Shown here: in pieces, positions 60,801 through 64,000 of the stretch
Layout of the letters: the number at the start of each line of letters is the position of its first letter
Position numbering within the stretch: the stretch's first letter is position 1
DNA from: Amycolatopsis sp. FDAARGOS 1241
Lineage (GTDB): Bacteria; Actinomycetota; Actinomycetes; Mycobacteriales; Pseudonocardiaceae
Direction: 5' to 3'
DNA length: 64,000 nucleotides
Assembly (NCBI RefSeq): GCF_016889705.1
Contig: NZ_CP069526.1
Coordinates: forward strand, 9,328,001 to 9,392,000
Translations under genes and position numbers: made by a program
The notes under the pieces: model-generated
Told to the model about the DNA's origin: nothing
Seen by the model: only the letters and a program-made list of their open reading frames with translations
Databases searched by the model: none

Positions 60801-63256
60801 TCGCCGACACCGCCGCCCCCGAATGCGCCAAGCGGCTCGGCACTCTTTCCCCGCAGGCGAAACAGACCTACACCTGCACCCACGCCACCGGCGACGACCT
60901 CGCCAGCGCCTCCGTCGTCACCAGCACCGACCCGGCGAACCGGCCGGTCACCGCGACGGCCGACGCCCACGTCGACGTCATCCACCCGGCGATCGCGATC
61001 AGCCAGACGGTCGCGCCGCAGCAGGTGCGCGAAGGGGACCCCGTGACCTTCACGATCACCGTCCGCAACAGCGGTGACGTCCCGCTGACGCGCGTGTCCG
61101 TTGCGGACGATCGAACGAACAGCTGCGCCCGTCCGGCCACCACGCTCGTTGCCGGCGCCACCGAGAACTACACCTGCAGCACCAAAGCCGGCCGCGACGG
61201 CTACACCAATTCCGTGAGGGTCACCGGTACCGACCCGCTCGGCGGCACGGTCACGGCCGCAGCCGAAGCGAGCTTCACCGTCCTGCACCCCGGGTTGTCG
61301 CTCACCCGCGCCGTGCACGGCGGTCCCTTCCGCGCCGGCGACGCCGTGACCACGACACTCACCGTCACCAACACCGGCGACACTCCCGTCACCAAGATGC
61401 GCGTCACCGACGACCAGGTGCCCGTGTGCGCGAAGACGTTCGACACCCTCGCCCCCAGTGCGAAGCAGTCGTACGACTGCACCTCACCCGCGCCCGCCGA
61501 CGACGCCGTGTTCACCGCCCGCGTCACCGGCGCGCCCACGACCGGCGCGGCCCTGACCGCGACGGCCGACGCCACGATCGACGTCATCCACCCCGCGCTC
61601 ACCGTGAAACCCGCAGCCGCGCCACCGCAAGCGCGGGCCGGCGACGACGTCACCGTCACCGTGGTCGTCACCAACACCGGCGACGTCCCGCTCACGAAGA
61701 TCACGCTCACCGGTTGCCCGAAGGACTACGACCGGCTCGGCCCCGGCGCCGCCGAGACCTACGCCTGCCGCGTGAAGGCCGCGTCCGACGACTTCACGGC
61801 CACGGTGAACGCCACCGCGAACGACCCCACCACCCGGCCCGTCACCGCGTCCGGTGTCACGAAGGTCGACGTCATCCACCCCGAGCTCGCGATCATGACC
61901 GACGCCGAGCCGTACCAGGTCCGCCAGGGCGACACCGTCACGTTCTCCGTACTGGTCAAGAATGTCGGCGACACCCCGCTCACCGACGTGTCCGTTGTGG
62001 ACGATCACACCCCTGCCTGCGGACGCCACGCCGGCCGCCTGATCCCCGACGCCGAGGAGACCTACAGCTGCACCACCACGGCGGGCGCGACCGGCTTCAC
62101 CAGCACCACGAGCGTCACCGGCACCGACCCGGCCCAACGCGCGGTGACGGCGTCCGCGCAGGCGTCGTTCGCCGTGCTGAAACCGAAGCTGACGCTGGCC
62201 AAGCACGTCGACGGTGGCCCGTTCCGCCCCGGCGACTCGGTGCGGTTCGACGTTGTGCTCACCAACACCGGCGACACCGAACTGCACGACGTCCACGTCA
62301 CCGATCCAGGCGCGCCCGAGTGCGCCCGCACGTTCGCGACGCTGCCGGTCAACGGCATCCGGCGCTACCCGTGCACGACGACCGCGGCCGGCACCGCCAT
62401 CGACAGCACGCAGGTCACCGCCACACCGCTCCGCGGCACGCCGGTAATGACCACAGCCGACGCGAAGATCGACGTCATCCACCCGAACCTGGAGATCACG
62501 AACGACCACCTCCGCCAGCCCATCCGCCCGGGCGACCCGGTCACCTACCTGACCACCGTCCGCAACACCGGCGACGCGACCCTGACCGACGTGATCGTTC
62601 GCGCCGCCGACCCAACCTGCGCGTTCACCGTCAGCGAGCTTCCACCCGGCGAGACGACCGTTCGCGCCTGCACCCGCACCGTCCGCGTCGACCTCGTCGA
62701 AGACACCACGGCCACCGCCCACGACCCCGCAGGCCACACGCTCACGGCGACGACCACCGCCACCACCGAGGTCATCGGCTCCGAGCCCGCCGTCGTCCCC
62801 AGGAAAACACCGGCGAAGCCCGCCCTCGCTCTCACCGAAGAGGCCGACCCGACCGCGAATCCCGGCGACACCGTGACCTTCCTGGTCACCGCCACCAACA
62901 CCGGCACCGCACCGCTCACGGTGCAGGGTCTCCGCCTCGACCCGGGCGACCACCGCGAATGGACTCGGACGGCCATCGCACCCCGAGCCGGCACACTCGC
63001 CGACAAGATCGCGGTCACGGCCCACCCGGACACACTGAGCGGTCAAGAATTCACCGAACACGCGCAGACCGTGGTGAAAATCGTCTCACCCGAGGCCCTC
63101 GCGAAGGCCCCGGCGGACCCCCTCCCCGGCCCCGATCCCGACCCCTGGATCTACGCCCTGAACAGCCTGTCCTTGCTCGCGGCCGGCGGCCTGTTCCTCC
63201 GCATCACCCGGCAGCCGCGGCCGGCATCGGGTGCGGCACGTCACCGGCGCCACTGA
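57869..63256 (+). CDS. Very large secreted protein with about 14 DUF11/CARDB-like repeats
   Basis: The product has 1795 residues. A signal peptide (about 1-26, ending TPAAHA) is followed by a ~330-residue N-terminal domain (WGGSLATTCP, FLINGKPIAEPG), then about 14 repeats of roughly 95-105 residues. Each begins HPAxxx or KPxLxL, passes through RxGDxVTF and TNTGDxPL, and carries two cysteines (one near PxCA, one near YxC), suggesting a disulfide in each unit. A C-terminal span (YALNSLSLLAAGGLFLRI) and a short basic tail end it; there is no LPXTG motif. It is probably a surface or cell-wall fibre-like protein. ATG at 57869. Confidence 0.85.
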   Translation: MGSAGKRLLAIFGLLATFLTPAAHADVVKGFQQNYHKVVYGDFLYAGNSVVQCATGDAECAKAANRETKERASDFALRWSDVDGDAETFDSATASVTIPPGAKVAFARLSWGGSLATTCPRPPGEANTQAVRFWVGSGEPADVSPGSFEQDAQFYSAHADVTGQFANAPTGTPVTLTAGNVWTAAGRGCGGGWSVAVVFAYPGSDPQYAPAKRAVYVYDGHEAVSANGPAATTTVTGFRAASADAHVGVTAEGGDWGTTGDRFLINGKPIAEPGTGAPDNFFIASTDNAVKPGAKNSFGVDAKALSSDAVPSGATSAKLAFSTTGDDFAAQNLVFSVPVPDLQLVTHVDPPRAHAGDQVTVTVGVTNPNDTAAHDVEVTDDRFPACAKKIGTLAAGATTGYQCPVTAPGDDVTSAAKVTGTSTLGDALDGTAATRVDVVHPAISLAQQVDKPAYRAGDPVTFTVTATNTGDVPLHDVAVTDVKVGACARTIGTLAPRQQTTATCQAKAPVPETSASAAGTDPLGKVVTAVADVKVPVIAPAIDITKTVDPAVVHAGDPVTWTITVRNTGDSPLNSIDVTDASEPACSRTFGALAPGAQQSWPCAEKPALTTTNTVTATGTDLSGQPVTDTASATAKVIHPALSLTKTSAPAQVREGDRVTFTVTLKNTGDAPLDDVAVADDRTPGCVRKFGTLAPRAEQTYRCDLLAPQDDLTDPAVATGKDELGRELSGTADSTIDVIHPALAVTQSAAPAQVREGDHVTFSVTVSNTGDTPLHDVGLAATRVPGCAKPVGSLPPRGKQTLTCTTVAGKDGFTNSATATGTDPTNRPVTASADASFAVQHPAVTLAATVQGGPFREHDNVPVRVTVKNTGDVPLTEVHVTADACTQDHDPLPASAIWTFTCTTNAPADDVTESLTVTATPPMGPVVTANAEAVVDVIHPAVAITQTVAPAVVRPGEPATFTVTATNTGDVELHDVSVADTAAPECAKRLGTLSPQAKQTYTCTHATGDDLASASVVTSTDPANRPVTATADAHVDVIHPAIAISQTVAPQQVREGDPVTFTITVRNSGDVPLTRVSVADDRTNSCARPATTLVAGATENYTCSTKAGRDGYTNSVRVTGTDPLGGTVTAAAEASFTVLHPGLSLTRAVHGGPFRAGDAVTTTLTVTNTGDTPVTKMRVTDDQVPVCAKTFDTLAPSAKQSYDCTSPAPADDAVFTARVTGAPTTGAALTATADATIDVIHPALTVKPAAAPPQARAGDDVTVTVVVTNTGDVPLTKITLTGCPKDYDRLGPGAAETYACRVKAASDDFTATVNATANDPTTRPVTASGVTKVDVIHPELAIMTDAEPYQVRQGDTVTFSVLVKNVGDTPLTDVSVVDDHTPACGRHAGRLIPDAEETYSCTTTAGATGFTSTTSVTGTDPAQRAVTASAQASFAVLKPKLTLAKHVDGGPFRPGDSVRFDVVLTNTGDTELHDVHVTDPGAPECARTFATLPVNGIRRYPCTTTAAGTAIDSTQVTATPLRGTPVMTTADAKIDVIHPNLEITNDHLRQPIRPGDPVTYLTTVRNTGDATLTDVIVRAADPTCAFTVSELPPGETTVRACTRTVRVDLVEDTTATAHDPAGHTLTATTTATTEVIGSEPAVVPRKTPAKPALALTEEADPTANPGDTVTFLVTATNTGTAPLTVQGLRLDPGDHREWTRTAIAPRAGTLADKIAVTAHPDTLSGQEFTEHAQTVVKIVSPEALAKAPADPLPGPDPDPWIYALNSLSLLAAGGLFLRITRQPRPASGAARHRRH

Positions 63257-63316
63257 CACGATCGAGCTCCGAACAGGAGTTCCCTCGAAGAGGTAAGCGA
63301 TCTTCGAGAGGAGTTG

Positions 63317-64000
63317 GTGGGGTCGTTGGCCGACGTCGTTTCCGGCGAACGAGCGGGCCGGCAGCACCTCGCCCACGTCGTGTTCATCGCGGGCGCGGCG
63401 GCCGTGGGCGGGTTCCTGTTCGGGTATGACAGCTCCAACATCAACGGTGCCGTGCTCGGCATCCAGAAGCACTTCGACGTCGGCGCGGCCGCCACGGGCC
63501 TCACCGTCTCGAGCGCCTTGATCGGCTCGGCCGTCGGCGCATGGTTCGGTGGGCTGCTGTCCGACCGCGTCGGCCGGATCCGCACGATGCAGATCGCCGC
63601 GATTCTGTTCCTGGTGAGCGCGCTGGGTGCGATGTTCCCGTTCGGCATCTGGGACCTCGCCCTGTGGCGGGTGGTCGGCGGGATCGCGATCGGTGTCGCG
63701 TCCGTGATCGGCCCGGCCTACATCGCGGAGGTCGCGCCACCCGCGTACCGCGGTCGGCTCGCGAGCCTGCAACAGCTGGCGATCGTGCTCGGCATCGGCG
63801 TTTCGGCACTGGTCAACTGGGTCGTCAAGGACGTCGCGCCCGCGCTGGCCGACGGCTCCCACGACCTCAACGGCTCGCTCGGCGGCCTCGAAGCGTGGCA
63901 GTGGATGCTCGGCGCGGCGGCCGTGCCAGCGGTGCTCTACTTCGTGCTCGCCTCGATCATCCCCGAGTCGCCGCACTACCTGCTCTCGATCGGCAAGGAC
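63317..64000 (+). CDS. MFS sugar-porter (partial, C-terminus beyond the window)
   Basis: 228 codons are visible. The N-terminus has FIAGAAAVGGFLFGYDSSNING and LIGSAVGAWFGGLLSDRVGR, the D-R-x-G-R motif between spans 2 and 3, followed by AIGVASVIGPAYIAEVAPPAYRG and ending at PESPHYLLSIGKD, the PESPRWL-type sugar-porter signature. GTG at 63317 has GAGAGGAG upstream. It is a proton-linked hexose or polyol transporter by family; the substrate is not determinable here. Confidence 0.9.
   Translation, partial: MGSLADVVSGERAGRQHLAHVVFIAGAAAVGGFLFGYDSSNINGAVLGIQKHFDVGAAATGLTVSSALIGSAVGAWFGGLLSDRVGRIRTMQIAAILFLVSALGAMFPFGIWDLALWRVVGGIAIGVASVIGPAYIAEVAPPAYRGRLASLQQLAIVLGIGVSALVNWVVKDVAPALADGSHDLNGSLGGLEAWQWMLGAAAVPAVLYFVLASIIPESPHYLLSIGKD

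Noticed and set aside
57842..61318. 1158-residue open frame antisense to the repeat protein
   Set aside because: It lies opposite a well-supported secreted protein with signal peptide and repeats; its composition is Arg/Gly/Val-rich noise from high-GC third positions.
57869..63256. CRISPR-like or satellite repeats
   Set aside because: The ~300-base periodicity is in-frame protein repeats with diverged DNA.

Overview
The window is high-GC actinobacterial chromosome, most likely a member of the Pseudonocardiaceae (Amycolatopsis-like). The evidence is frequent GTG starts with GGAGG-type ribosome binding sites, an EspG/PPE/DUF3558/WXG type VII secretion cassette, F420-type nitroreductase and MpaB-type oxygenase genes, and an ECF sigma factor paired with a YCII protein. 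No rRNA, prophage or CRISPR array is visible. There is one tRNA, tRNA-Gly with anticodon CCC, at 55697-55766.

Layout. 1-1833: a TetR regulator (cut by the window edge) divergent from two SCP2 sterol-binding-like proteins. 1900-13363: a defence island. It holds a DISARM-like core (DrmB/DUF1998 and DrmA), a NERD-nuclease/SF1-helicase fusion and a large SF2 helicase, all on the minus strand with overlapping or near-abutting ends. A C5-cytosine methyltransferase diverges from them and a Vsr mismatch endonuclease converges on it. Its base use is visibly less GC-extreme than its flanks. 13390-18530: FxsA, an ABC pair (ATPase plus polytopic membrane protein) and a TetR-controlled ABC exporter. 18625-20987: a GAF-LuxR regulator and four small unknown genes. 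21031-26562: a transposase fragment, a branched-chain keto-acid/pyruvate dehydrogenase operon (E1alpha, E1beta, E2) and an M20 peptidase. 26939-29616: a polar amino-acid ABC importer. 29657-33378: an ESX-type cassette with a duplicated structured leader. 33572-47322: mixed housekeeping and envelope genes, including an NHL-thioredoxin protein, a GroES-like protein, a VanW protein, FadE, a LuxR regulator and Mug. 47537-54902: a secreted 5'-nucleotidase, a repeat-rich spacer and a string of small enzymes with an ECF42-like sigma factor. 55208-64000: a broken VOC gene, the tRNA, an MpaB-type oxygenase, dCTP deaminase, a 1795-residue secreted protein with about 14 repeats, and the start of an MFS sugar transporter.

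Three points deserve most attention. (1) The defence island combines DrmA/DrmB with a NERD-helicase, an SF2 helicase, a Dcm and Vsr, and no recognisable DrmC; this is not a standard DISARM layout. (2) Two copies of a roughly 115-120 bp leader sit in front of the ESX genes. Their hairpin stems are kept although the stem sequence changes, which suggests a structured cis-acting RNA. (3) Five genes (drmB, the NERD-helicase, a membrane protein, vanW-like and VOC) are broken by apparent losses of single bases, all in the same direction and mostly in short G/C runs. This pattern points to consensus errors as strongly as to real pseudogenes, so the defence system may be intact in the living strain.
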